From NCBI GenBank assembly GCA_947488815.1, contig CANLCC010000049.1:1-16149 (forward strand): 16,149 nucleotides of DNA. Reading direction: 5' to 3'. Source of the stretch: CAIQIA01 sp945861105. Lineage in GTDB: Bacteria > Cyanobacteriota > Cyanobacteriia > PCC-6307 > Cyanobiaceae. Made by a program: the position numbers and the translations under genes. Shown here one piece after another: positions 1 to 6,219 of the stretch. The notes under the pieces are model-generated. The model worked only from the letters and a program-made list of their open reading frames with translations, did no database searches and had not been told where the DNA came from. Numbering within the stretch: the first letter of the stretch is position 1; each line of letters opens with the position of its first letter.

Positions 1-1281
1 GCAGCGGGCCCCCTCGGCGGCCGGCTGGCTCCAGCGGAATCCGCGCCAGCCGGCGACGGCCTTGAGGCCATAGCTGTCGACCGGCAGCCGCCAGTGGCGT
101 CGCAGCCGTTGGTGCAGATCGATGAGGCCCGTCGGCACCGGGGCGCCCTGGCGCTGGGCCAGGCGCCGCAGGGCGATGGCCTCGGTTTCGCCGTAGTGCA
201 GCACCGGCCAGCCCGCATGGCGCTCCAGCCGTCGCTGCAGCCGCTGCCAGCCTCGGCCTTCGCCCTGCTCCTGATCGGTCAGCAGGGGCAGGTAGCGCCC
301 ATCTCCGGCGGCCACCAACCGCCCGTCGTGTCCCCGCGGCAGCACCAGAAAGCCATGCAGAAAATCGTCGCGGGCATCGGGGTCGGATTCGATGTCATAG
401 ATCAGCACCCCCGGGGCCCCGGCCAGTTCCGGCAGGGGATCGCCGGGGTCGAGGCGTTCGGGCCGGCCCTGCTCCTGGCAGCGGGCCTGGGCGATCAGTT
501 CCAGGGCCAGCTCGGGCCGCCGTTCCCCCTGCCGCTCCAGGCGGTCCATCAGCCAGGGGCCATCGGTGGCGGCCAGGGCGGCCCGGTCCACGATGCCAAG
601 GGACTGCAGCTGTTCCCGCCGTTTGCCGCCGATGCCGCTCACCTGGCTCAGGTGGCCTTCGGCTTCGGCGACCCGGTCGCAGCTGCGGCGCCAGCAACAG
701 AGCACGCACTTGCGCCGGTCGCTCGTCAGCTCCGGCGGTTCGCCCTGATCCCGCTCCCGCCCCAGCCGCTCCAGGGCCTGGTCGAGCTGGGGCTGCAGGC
801 TGCCGTCGAGTCGCACCCGCTCGCGACCGCCGCGGTCATCGAGCAGCAACCCCTCGCCGGGGCTGCGGCCCAGCACCGGTTCCAGCAGCCGTCCCCAGAA
901 GGCGAGGGTGAGGCGGTGCTCGCGGGTGCCGTGGCGGCCCGGCTGCAGCAGCACCGGCACATAGCCGAAGGCCCCCAGGCGGCTGGCGCCGGGGCGCCGC
1001 AGCAGCAGGGTGGGGCGGCCACGCCAGGGGCCCCGGCGCAGCAGCAGCTGTGGCACCGCCTCGGGGCCGGCGGCCAGCTGTTCGCCGGCTGGCCGCGGAT
1101 TGCCGGCCCGGTTCGCTGGCAGCCAGGGGGCCAGCCGCCGTTCCCGTTCGAGCAGCTGCAGCTCGCGGTGGGTGTTCCAGCGGCGGTCGGCGGGATCCCC
1201 GTGGCGGTCGAGCCAGGCCCGGCGGCGGCAGCGCAGCCAGCTGCGCAGCTGCCGGTCGGTGAGAAGTCCGTCATCCCCCAT
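1..1281 (-). CDS. TM0106-family RecB-like putative nuclease (3' end outside window)
   Basis: The frame is open from the ATG at 1281 to the left edge, giving 427 residues and no stop, so the C-terminus is missing. Visible parts: an N-terminal RecB/Cas4-like region (about 1-200) with Cys18 and a Cys cluster (C192, C195, C196, C201), the spacing expected of an Fe-S site with one distant and three clustered cysteines. A helix-hairpin-helix-like stretch (SGIGGKRREQL, 215-225) follows. An RNase H-like/DEDD exonuclease-type domain then starts at IYDIESD (294-300, D296 and E298) and continues to LIDLHQRL around 386-393. This order is that of the TM0106 'RecB family nuclease, putative' proteins, whose role is not well defined; a DNA-processing function is inferred. 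The nuclease-core acidic and lysine positions of the N-terminal domain look replaced (see findings). Diverges from the MBL-fold gene across 41 bases. Confidence 0.8.
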   Translation of the reverse strand, partial: MGDDGLLTDRQLRSWLRCRRRAWLDRHGDPADRRWNTHRELQLLERERRLAPWLPANRAGNPRPAGEQLAAGPEAVPQLLLRRGPWRGRPTLLLRRPGASRLGAFGYVPVLLQPGRHGTREHRLTLAFWGRLLEPVLGRSPGEGLLLDDRGGRERVRLDGSLQPQLDQALERLGRERDQGEPPELTSDRRKCVLCCWRRSCDRVAEAEGHLSQVSGIGGKRREQLQSLGIVDRAALAATDGPWLMDRLERQGERRPELALELIAQARCQEQGRPERLDPGDPLPELAGAPGVLIYDIESDPDARDDFLHGFLVLPRGHDGRLVAAGDGRYLPLLTDQEQGEGRGWQRLQRRLERHAGWPVLHYGETEAIALRRLAQRQGAPVPTGLIDLHQRLRRHWRLPVDSYGLKAVAGWRGFRWSQPAAEGARC

Positions 1282-1322
1282 TGCCGCAGGCTAGAAGGGG
1301 GCCGAACGCGGGTTGTGGAACG

Positions 1323-2075
1323 GTGAAGGCCACCTACTTCGGCGGCAACGGCTGGCTGCTCGAGATCGCGGGTCTGCGGGTGCTGCTGGATCCCTGGCTG
1401 GTGGGACCCCTGAATTTCGGTGGTGCCGCCTGGTTGATCGAGGGCCATCAGCCGCACGACTGGCCCGTGCCCACCGATCTGGATCTGCTGCTGCTGACCC
1501 AGGGGCTGGCGGACCACGCCCACCCCGAGACCCTGGCCCTGCTGCCCAAGACCCTGCCCGTGCTGGGCTCGGCGGGCGCCGTGGTGGTGGCGCGACGGAT
1601 CGGGTTCACCGACACCACGGTGCTGCGGCCCGGGGAGCTGCGGCAGCACGGGAACCTGCAGCTGCGGGCCACGGCCGGGGCCGCCGTGCCCCAGATCGAG
1701 AACGGCTACCTGCTTGAGGAGTTGACCGACGCCGGCGCCAGCCTCTACGTGGAGCCCCACGGGTTCCTGGATCGAGCGTTGCCGGCCCGGCCGGTCACGG
1801 CCGTGATCACCCCCGTGGTCGACCTGGCCCTGCCCGTGGGTGCCCCGTTCGTGCGGGGTCGGGCGGTGGTGCCCGAGCTGCTCGAGCGCTTCACGCCGGC
1901 CTGGCTGCTGGCCAGCAGTGCCGGGGGTGGTGTGCGCTTCGACGGGCTGCTGAACCGTCTGCTGCGCGCCGAGGCGGCCCCCGCCGACCTGGAGGCGCAG
2001 CTGGCCCGCCGGCACCCCCCCACCCGGTTCGTGGATCCTGATCCGGGACACTGCTATGAGCTTTCGCCACGCTGA
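1323..2075 (+). CDS. Metallo-beta-lactamase-fold hydrolase-like protein
   Basis: A protein of 250 residues starting with GTG at 1323; a longer TTG start at 1281 would touch the start of the divergent gene and adds 14 residues unlike the family. The N-terminus (KATYFGGNGWLLE, then LLDPWLVG at 21-28) is the usual opening strand pair of UlaG-like MBL-fold proteins in cyanobacteria. The metal-binding loop reads TQGLADHAHP (59-68). D64 and H65 of the canonical HxHxDH are kept, while the first two His positions are Gln60 and Leu62. Catalysis by the classic two-metal mechanism is therefore doubtful, and the substrate is unknown. The stop overlaps the start of the phosphoglucomutase gene by one base (TGATG), indicating translational coupling. 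No strong Shine-Dalgarno sequence precedes the GTG. Confidence 0.8.
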   Translation: MKATYFGGNGWLLEIAGLRVLLDPWLVGPLNFGGAAWLIEGHQPHDWPVPTDLDLLLLTQGLADHAHPETLALLPKTLPVLGSAGAVVVARRIGFTDTTVLRPGELRQHGNLQLRATAGAAVPQIENGYLLEELTDAGASLYVEPHGFLDRALPARPVTAVITPVVDLALPVGAPFVRGRAVVPELLERFTPAWLLASSAGGGVRFDGLLNRLLRAEAAPADLEAQLARRHPPTRFVDPDPGHCYELSPR

Positions 2076-3526
2076 TGGGTTCCGCTCCCCTGCCCCTGCA
2101 GCCGGCCCCGATCGCCTTCGGCACCGATGGCTGGAGAGGGGTGCTGGGGGTTGACATCACCCTGGAGCGGCTGCTGCCCGTGGCCGCCGCCGCCGCCGCC
2201 GAGCTGGCCCATTCGGCCCCCGCTGGCCTCGACAGCCGCACGGTGGTGATCGGCAGCGACCGCCGCTTTCTGGCCCCCGAGTTGGCGGCCGCCATCGCCG
2301 CCGCCGTGCGGGGGGTGGGTCTGGAGCCGCTGCTGGCGCCTGACCCGGTGCCGACGCCGGCCTGCAGCTGGGCCGTGGTGCACCGCCGGGCCCTGGGGGC
2401 CCTGGTGATCACGGCCAGCCACAATCCGCCCGAATGGCTGGGACTCAAGATCAAGGGACACTTCGGCGGGTCGGTCGAAGGAGACTTCACCGCAAGGGTG
2501 GAGCGGCGGCTGCAGGCCGGTGGGGTCAGTGTTCCCCAGGCCGGCGACACCGCCTGTTTCGACGGCATGGGTGAGTATCTCGACGGCCTGTGCAGCCGCA
2601 TCGACACCCAGGCCCTGCGGCGCGGCCTGCAGCAGCTGGGGCTGGCCGTGATCGTCGATCCGATGCATGGCTCGGCGGCGGGGGGCCTGCCGGCCCTGCT
2701 CGGTGACGGTGTGCGCGAGATCCGCTCGCAGCGGGATCCCCTGTTCGGTGGCCATCCTCCGGAACCGCTGGCGCCCTATCTGGAGCAGCTGATCGCCGAG
2801 GTGCAGGCCTCGACGGCGGCGGGCCGGCCGGCGGTGGGCATCGTGTTCGATGGCGATGGCGACCGCATCGCCGCCATCGACGAACGGGGCCGCTTCTGCA
2901 GCACCCAGCTGCTGATGCCGCTCTACATCGACCACCTGGCACGGGCCCGGCAGCTCCCCGGTCGGGTGATCAAGACCGTGAGCGGTTCCGACCTGATGCG
3001 GCTGGTCGCCGAGGACCTGGGCCGCGAGGTGCTGGAGAAGCCCGTGGGCTTCAAGTACATCGCCAGCGAGATGCTCAGCGGTGGGGTGCTGGTGGGTGGT
3101 GAAGAGTCGGGCGGCGTGGGTTTCGGCCAGCATCTGCCCGAGCGGGATGCCACCTTCGCGGCGCTGCTGCTGCTCGAGGCCCTGGTGGAGGGCGGGCAGC
3201 CCCTGGGGGCGCGCCTCGATGCCCTCCAGGCCCGCTGCGGCGGCGCCAGCCACTACGACCGCCTTGACCTGCGGCTGCCCGACATGGAGAGTCGCGCCCG
3301 CCTGGAGCGGCTGCTGCAGCAGGAGCCGCCGGCGATGGTGGCGGGGGCGCCGGTGCTGGAGCTGACCGCCACCGATGGCGTCAAGCTGCGGCTGGGGCCC
3401 AGCCATTGGCTGATGCTGCGCTTCTCGGGCACCGAGCCCCTGCTGCGCCTGTACTGCGAGGCGCCCGACGGGGCCCGCGTGGCCGAGGTGCTGGCCTGGG
3501 CCCGCGATCTGGCCCTGGCGGCCTGA
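2075..3526 (+). CDS. Phosphoglucomutase/phosphomannomutase (alpha-D-phosphohexomutase)
   Basis: A 483-residue alpha-D-phosphohexomutase, the normal family length. It interconverts hexose 1- and 6-phosphates in the cytoplasm, feeding glycogen and nucleotide-sugar synthesis. All four signature loops are present in order: GTDGWRG near the N-terminus (16-22), the phosphoserine loop TASHNPPEW with Ser115, the metal loop DGDGDR (259-264), the sugar-specificity loop GGEESGG (341-347) and the phosphate-binding loop RFSGTEP (449-455). The GEES-type loop is shared by PGM and PMM/PGM enzymes, so glucose versus mannose preference cannot be decided from sequence alone. The ATG overlaps the stop of the MBL-fold gene by one base, and rdgB follows after 17 bases, so the three genes are probably cotranscribed. 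Confidence 0.95.
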   Translation: MGSAPLPLQPAPIAFGTDGWRGVLGVDITLERLLPVAAAAAAELAHSAPAGLDSRTVVIGSDRRFLAPELAAAIAAAVRGVGLEPLLAPDPVPTPACSWAVVHRRALGALVITASHNPPEWLGLKIKGHFGGSVEGDFTARVERRLQAGGVSVPQAGDTACFDGMGEYLDGLCSRIDTQALRRGLQQLGLAVIVDPMHGSAAGGLPALLGDGVREIRSQRDPLFGGHPPEPLAPYLEQLIAEVQASTAAGRPAVGIVFDGDGDRIAAIDERGRFCSTQLLMPLYIDHLARARQLPGRVIKTVSGSDLMRLVAEDLGREVLEKPVGFKYIASEMLSGGVLVGGEESGGVGFGQHLPERDATFAALLLLEALVEGGQPLGARLDALQARCGGASHYDRLDLRLPDMESRARLERLLQQEPPAMVAGAPVLELTATDGVKLRLGPSHWLMLRFSGTEPLLRLYCEAPDGARVAEVLAWARDLALAA

Positions 3527-3530
3527 CGGC

Positions 3531-3535
3531 GGAGG
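3531..3535 (+). promoter_or_regulatory. Ribosome binding site of rdgB
   Basis: GGAGG lies 8 bases before the ATG at 3544. It selects this start over the in-frame upstream codons inside the preceding gene, and the resulting N-terminus (MLDLVIASGNAGK) matches the family. Confidence 0.65.
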
Positions 3536-3543
3536 CGGTGGGG

Positions 3544-4146
3544 ATGCTGGATCTGGTGATCGCCAGTGGCAATGCCGGCAAGGTGCGCGAGTTTGCTGCG
3601 CTGCTGGCGGCATTGCCGCTGCAGGTGCAGCCGCAGCCCCCGGGGCTGGAGGTGGAGGAGACCGGCAGCACCTTCGCCGAGAACGCCCGGATCAAGGCCA
3701 TCGCCGTCGCCAGGGCCAGTGGGGCCTGGTCCCTGGCGGATGATTCGGGCCTCAGCGTCGACGCCCTGGGTGGCGCTCCGGGCATCCATTCGGCCCGCTA
3801 TGCCCCCACCGATGCGGCCCGCATCGAGCGGCTGCTGACGGAGCTGCAGCAGGCCCTGGCGACCGATCCCAGCGCCGGCCGCGGGGCCCGGTTCGTGGCG
3901 GCCCTGGCCCTGGCCGCCCCCGATGGCCAGGTGCTGCTGGAGGTGGAAGGCCAGTGTGTCGGCGAGATTCTGCCGGCGGCCCGGGGGGCGGGGGGCTTCG
4001 GCTATGACCCCGTGTTCCTGGTGCCGGAACTGGGGCTCAGCTTTGCTGAGCTCGACCGCGAGACCAAGGGACGGGTGAGCCATCGGGGCCGGGCCTTTGC
4101 CCAGCTCGAACCGGGCCTGCGGGACCTGCTGGCCGCCTACGATTAA
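3544..4146 (+). CDS. rdgB: XTP/dITP pyrophosphatase (RdgB/HAM1 family)
   Basis: A 200-residue protein of the HAM1/RdgB family. It hydrolyses non-canonical purine triphosphates (XTP, ITP, dITP) to the monophosphate plus pyrophosphate, keeping deaminated bases out of DNA and RNA. The nucleotide-binding start IASGNAGK (6-13), the acidic pair in LADDSGL (64-70, D66 and D67), the base-recognition loop GFGYDPVF (151-158) and SHRGRA (179-184) are all in place. It lies 17 bases after the phosphoglucomutase gene on the same strand, behind a good GGAGG ribosome site, and ends with TAA 21 bases before the Nif11 peptide. Length and motifs look complete and functional. Confidence 0.95.
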   Translation: MLDLVIASGNAGKVREFAALLAALPLQVQPQPPGLEVEETGSTFAENARIKAIAVARASGAWSLADDSGLSVDALGGAPGIHSARYAPTDAARIERLLTELQQALATDPSAGRGARFVAALALAAPDGQVLLEVEGQCVGEILPAARGAGGFGYDPVFLVPELGLSFAELDRETKGRVSHRGRAFAQLEPGLRDLLAAYD

Positions 4147-4167
4147 TCAGGCTTATATCGTTTGGTC

Positions 4168-4332
4168 ATGTCAAAAGCGCAATTGATGGCCTTCCTGGCG
4201 AAGGTCGAAGGGGAACCGACCCTCAAGCTGCAGGTGGATGCCGCCGATGGGGCTTCCGCCGTGGTGGCCATCGCCGCCGCCGAGGGTTTTGTGTTCTCGC
4301 CTGCCAGCTACAGCCGCCATCTGCGGGGCTGA
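4168..4332 (+). CDS. Stand-alone Nif11-domain peptide (54 residues)
   Basis: A 54-residue reading frame, ATG at 4168 and TGA at 4330-4332. It begins MSKAQLMAFLAKVEGEP and continues through DAADGASAVVAIAAAEGF. This is the Nif11 pattern: an opening amphipathic helix with LxxFLxKV, a charged turn, then a second helix AVVAIAxxxGF followed by a short polar tail. Nif11 domains occur alone as small proteins of unknown function and also as leaders of ribosomal peptide natural products (nitrile-hydratase-like leader and prochlorosin-type groups). Here the reading frame stops right after the domain (SYSRHLRG). There is no Cys and no Ser/Thr/Cys-rich core, so a leader role is unlikely unless a core was lost. 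It starts 21 bases after rdgB, with TTATAT at 4153-4158 as a weak -10 candidate, and has no strong Shine-Dalgarno. Confidence 0.75.
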   Translation: MSKAQLMAFLAKVEGEPTLKLQVDAADGASAVVAIAAAEGFVFSPASYSRHLRG

Positions 4333-4341
4333 GGCCCTCAG
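4329..4341. terminator. Short hairpin between convergent Nif11 and carotenoid oxygenase genes
   Basis: CTGAG (4329-4333) pairs with CTCAG (4337-4341) around a 3-base loop, extended by a GG/CC pair beyond one G-G mismatch. The plus-strand TGA (4330-4332) and the minus-strand stop (4338-4340) sit in opposite arms. There is no T-tract on either side, so a bidirectional terminator is only a possibility. Confidence 0.35.
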
Positions 4342-5834
4342 GCCGGCACCCAGCTGCCGTGCAGGCCATAGGGGATGGCCAGGGGCAGTTCGAGCACCGC
4401 GCATTCGGCCAGGCTGGCCGCATCGAGCACCACGAGGTCACTGGCGCAGCGGGCCCCGTTCCACACCGGCACCAGCACCCAGCCCTCGTCTTCGCCCCTG
4501 GCGTCGGGGGCCGGCACCATCAGGGGTTCGCTGACGAACCCCCGGGGCGCCGCACTCCACAGGCGCCGTTCGCCGCTGATCAGGTCGAGCTTCTTGATGG
4601 CCTGGAGGGGGTCGTTGCCGGTTTCGCGCTCGGCCACGGCCATCCAGCCGTAGCGGCTGGACAGGCCTTCGCGGCTGGGGTTGACCATGGCGAATTCGCA
4701 GCAGCGTTCGCTGAGGCGTTGGGTCGTCACCGTGCCGCTGGCCAGATCGATGCGGCACTGCTCGAGCAGGCCTTCGGGGATGAGGTCGAAGTCGATGCTG
4801 CGGAAGTCCTGGTCGGGGCCGATGGCCGGGAAGTCGTTGTAGAAGATGCTTTCGACCACCACCATGTCGCCGTCTTCCCAGGCGTTGAGGTGATGGAAGA
4901 CGAAGCCGTCGGGGGCATCGACGATGCGCGGGGCTTCGCCGGCATGGCGGCCGCCGGCCCGGGGCACCAGCCAGAACCTGGCCTGACCGTTGGGGTCTGA
5001 GCTGAGGCACTGGCCGGCGCCCTTCTGGCCCAGCACGAACGGCAGCGGGTTGAAGCGCACGGCGTTCTGCAGGAACACCGCCCAGTTGGGGGTGATGGCG
5101 AAGTCGTGCAGAAAGGCGAACCCGGCGAAGCTGTCCTGCCGTTCGCTGATCAGCTGGCCGGCCCGTTCGCCGCTGGCAGCATCGTCGTGGGTGGCGAATT
5201 CGAGCAGGCGCAGGCTGCTGCGGGGCCCCGTGCGGACGCTGAAGGTGACCATCCGCGGCCGGCCGTGGTGGCCCGGGTCGAAGCGCGGATGGGCGCTGAA
5301 GGCCTCGCCGGGGCGCAGGGCCCCGTCGAGGGTGGTGAGGCCCCGGGTCTCCAGGCTGTCGGGGTCGAGCTCGTGGGGCCCGGCGGCTTCCCAGAGGGCC
5401 AGCAGGCGTTCGCCCAGCCGCACCACATGGGTGTTGGCGATGTTCTTGAGCCGCACATCAAAGGCGTTGGCCAGGGGCCCCCCGGGTTTCTGGGTGCCGA
5501 ACACACCGCGGTAGAGAAACCGGCCGGCCTGTTCTTCGGCCTGCCAGCCCTCGGTGCGCACGAAGCGGTTGCTGAGACGGGCTCCCCCATCCCCGTCGAA
5601 CCGCAGGGCGCAGATCATGCCGTCGCCGTCGAACGGGTGATGCACCCACTGGCCGCCCCGCTCGAGCCGGCCGGGACCATTGCGGTAGAGGGTGCCCACC
5701 AGGCCGGCGGGCAGCTGGCCGCGGCTGGGCCGCAGGGACACGTCGCTCAGTTCCTGGCTGACGTTGCGGAAGCCGCTGCTCCAGTCGGCCCGGTCGTAGC
5801 CACGGGCGTCGGGGCGGCTGGGGGCGACGGTCAT
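4338..5834 (-). CDS. Carotenoid/apocarotenoid oxygenase (RPE65 / CCD family)
   Basis: A 498-residue protein of the retinal pigment epithelium 65 / carotenoid cleavage dioxygenase family, close in length and motif spacing to the cyanobacterial apocarotenoid-15,15'-oxygenase. The four iron-ligand histidines are visible: H182 (SAHPRFDP), H243 (FLHDFAIT), H314 (or the adjacent H315, in FVFHHLNAWED) and H492 (YGLHGSW near the C-terminus). The N-terminal RNGPGR and HPFDGDGM blades are also present. The expected reaction is oxidative cleavage of a carotenoid or apocarotenoid double bond using Fe(II) and O2; the substrate and cleavage position cannot be read from the sequence. It lies 46 bases downstream of the YCII-domain gene on the same strand and converges on the Nif11 gene with a 5-base gap. 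No clear ribosome site precedes the ATG. Confidence 0.92.
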   Translation of the reverse strand: MTVAPSRPDARGYDRADWSSGFRNVSQELSDVSLRPSRGQLPAGLVGTLYRNGPGRLERGGQWVHHPFDGDGMICALRFDGDGGARLSNRFVRTEGWQAEEQAGRFLYRGVFGTQKPGGPLANAFDVRLKNIANTHVVRLGERLLALWEAAGPHELDPDSLETRGLTTLDGALRPGEAFSAHPRFDPGHHGRPRMVTFSVRTGPRSSLRLLEFATHDDAASGERAGQLISERQDSFAGFAFLHDFAITPNWAVFLQNAVRFNPLPFVLGQKGAGQCLSSDPNGQARFWLVPRAGGRHAGEAPRIVDAPDGFVFHHLNAWEDGDMVVVESIFYNDFPAIGPDQDFRSIDFDLIPEGLLEQCRIDLASGTVTTQRLSERCCEFAMVNPSREGLSSRYGWMAVAERETGNDPLQAIKKLDLISGERRLWSAAPRGFVSEPLMVPAPDARGEDEGWVLVPVWNGARCASDLVVLDAASLAECAVLELPLAIPYGLHGSWVPA

Positions 5835-5868
5835 GGGAGCAGGGGCCAGATTCCGTTGCCCATCATGA

Positions 5869-5884
5869 CGTTACAGACCGTTAC
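5869..5884. repeat. CGTTAC direct repeat, 10-base period, upstream of the carotenoid oxygenase gene
   Basis: CGTTAC occurs at 5869-5874 and again at 5879-5884, exactly one helical turn apart, 35-50 bases upstream of the oxygenase start. A related CGTTGC lies at 5854-5859. The spacing resembles response-regulator half-sites, but the second copy overlaps the stop codon of the YCII gene, and two 6-mers are weak evidence. Confidence 0.25.
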
Positions 5885-6177
5885 GTGAGGGTGAGGTCGC
5901 CGCAGACGGCGATCCAGCGGTGCAGCTGCCACTCGACACCACCACTGAGCAGCATCGGGTCCTGGCGCACGAGGGCTTCGGCACTGGCGTAATCGCTGGC
6001 CTCCAGCAGCAGCAGGCCCCCGCCGCCGGGCCGGCCGTCGCCGTCGACCCGATAGCCGCTGCAGATGCGCACCCCAGAGGCCCGCAGCCCTTCGACCCAG
6101 CGCCGATGGGCGGCCAGGGCCTCCTGCAGTTCAGCGGCGGGTCGGCAGAAGGTTTCGGTCTTGACGAACCAGGCCAT
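5881..6177 (-). CDS. YCII-domain (YciI-like) small protein
   Basis: A 98-residue protein with the YciI/YCII ferredoxin-like fold pattern. It opens with a hydrophobic strand (MAWFVKTETF), then LAAHRRWVEGLRASGVRICSGY, where the His after the first helix is the conserved family His. GGGGLLLLEASDYASAEALVRQDP and a final strand around WQLHRWIAV follow. YciI proteins are small cytosolic proteins of mostly unknown activity; some are needed for chlorocatechol breakdown, and an enzymatic role through the His-Asp pair has been proposed. Here it is the first gene of an apparent two-gene unit with the carotenoid oxygenase, 46 bases apart, so a role linked to apocarotenoid products is possible but is inference. 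It diverges from the protease gene across 42 bases. Confidence 0.82.
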   Translation of the reverse strand: MAWFVKTETFCRPAAELQEALAAHRRWVEGLRASGVRICSGYRVDGDGRPGGGGLLLLEASDYASAEALVRQDPMLLSGGVEWQLHRWIAVCGDLTLT

Positions 6178-6205
6178 AAAACTCAGGATCCACTAAGGTT
6201 GGTTC

Positions 6206-6210
6206 AGGAC
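6206..6210 (+). promoter_or_regulatory. Ribosome binding site of the subtilase
   Basis: AGGAC ends 9 bases before the ATG at 6220. It selects that start; the frame is open back to 5920, but the upstream part lies antisense to the YCII gene. Confidence 0.55.
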
Positions 6211-6219
6211 AGTGATCCC

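Noticed and set aside
94..1326. 410-residue plus-strand open frame
   Set aside because: It is antisense to the TM0106-type gene, with Ala/Gln/Pro-rich low-complexity content and no domain; a typical high-GC shadow frame.
2054..3613. 519-residue minus-strand open frame
   Set aside because: Antisense of the phosphoglucomutase gene, whose motifs are all intact on the plus strand.
5870..5884. Near-match to an NtcA box (minus strand GTAACGGTCTGTAAC)
   Set aside because: The second half-site is TAA rather than TAC at the required spacing, and it overlaps a stop codon.
5920..6219. Extended N-terminus of the subtilase
   Set aside because: The extra 100 residues are antisense to the YCII gene, and a ribosome site precedes the ATG at 6220.
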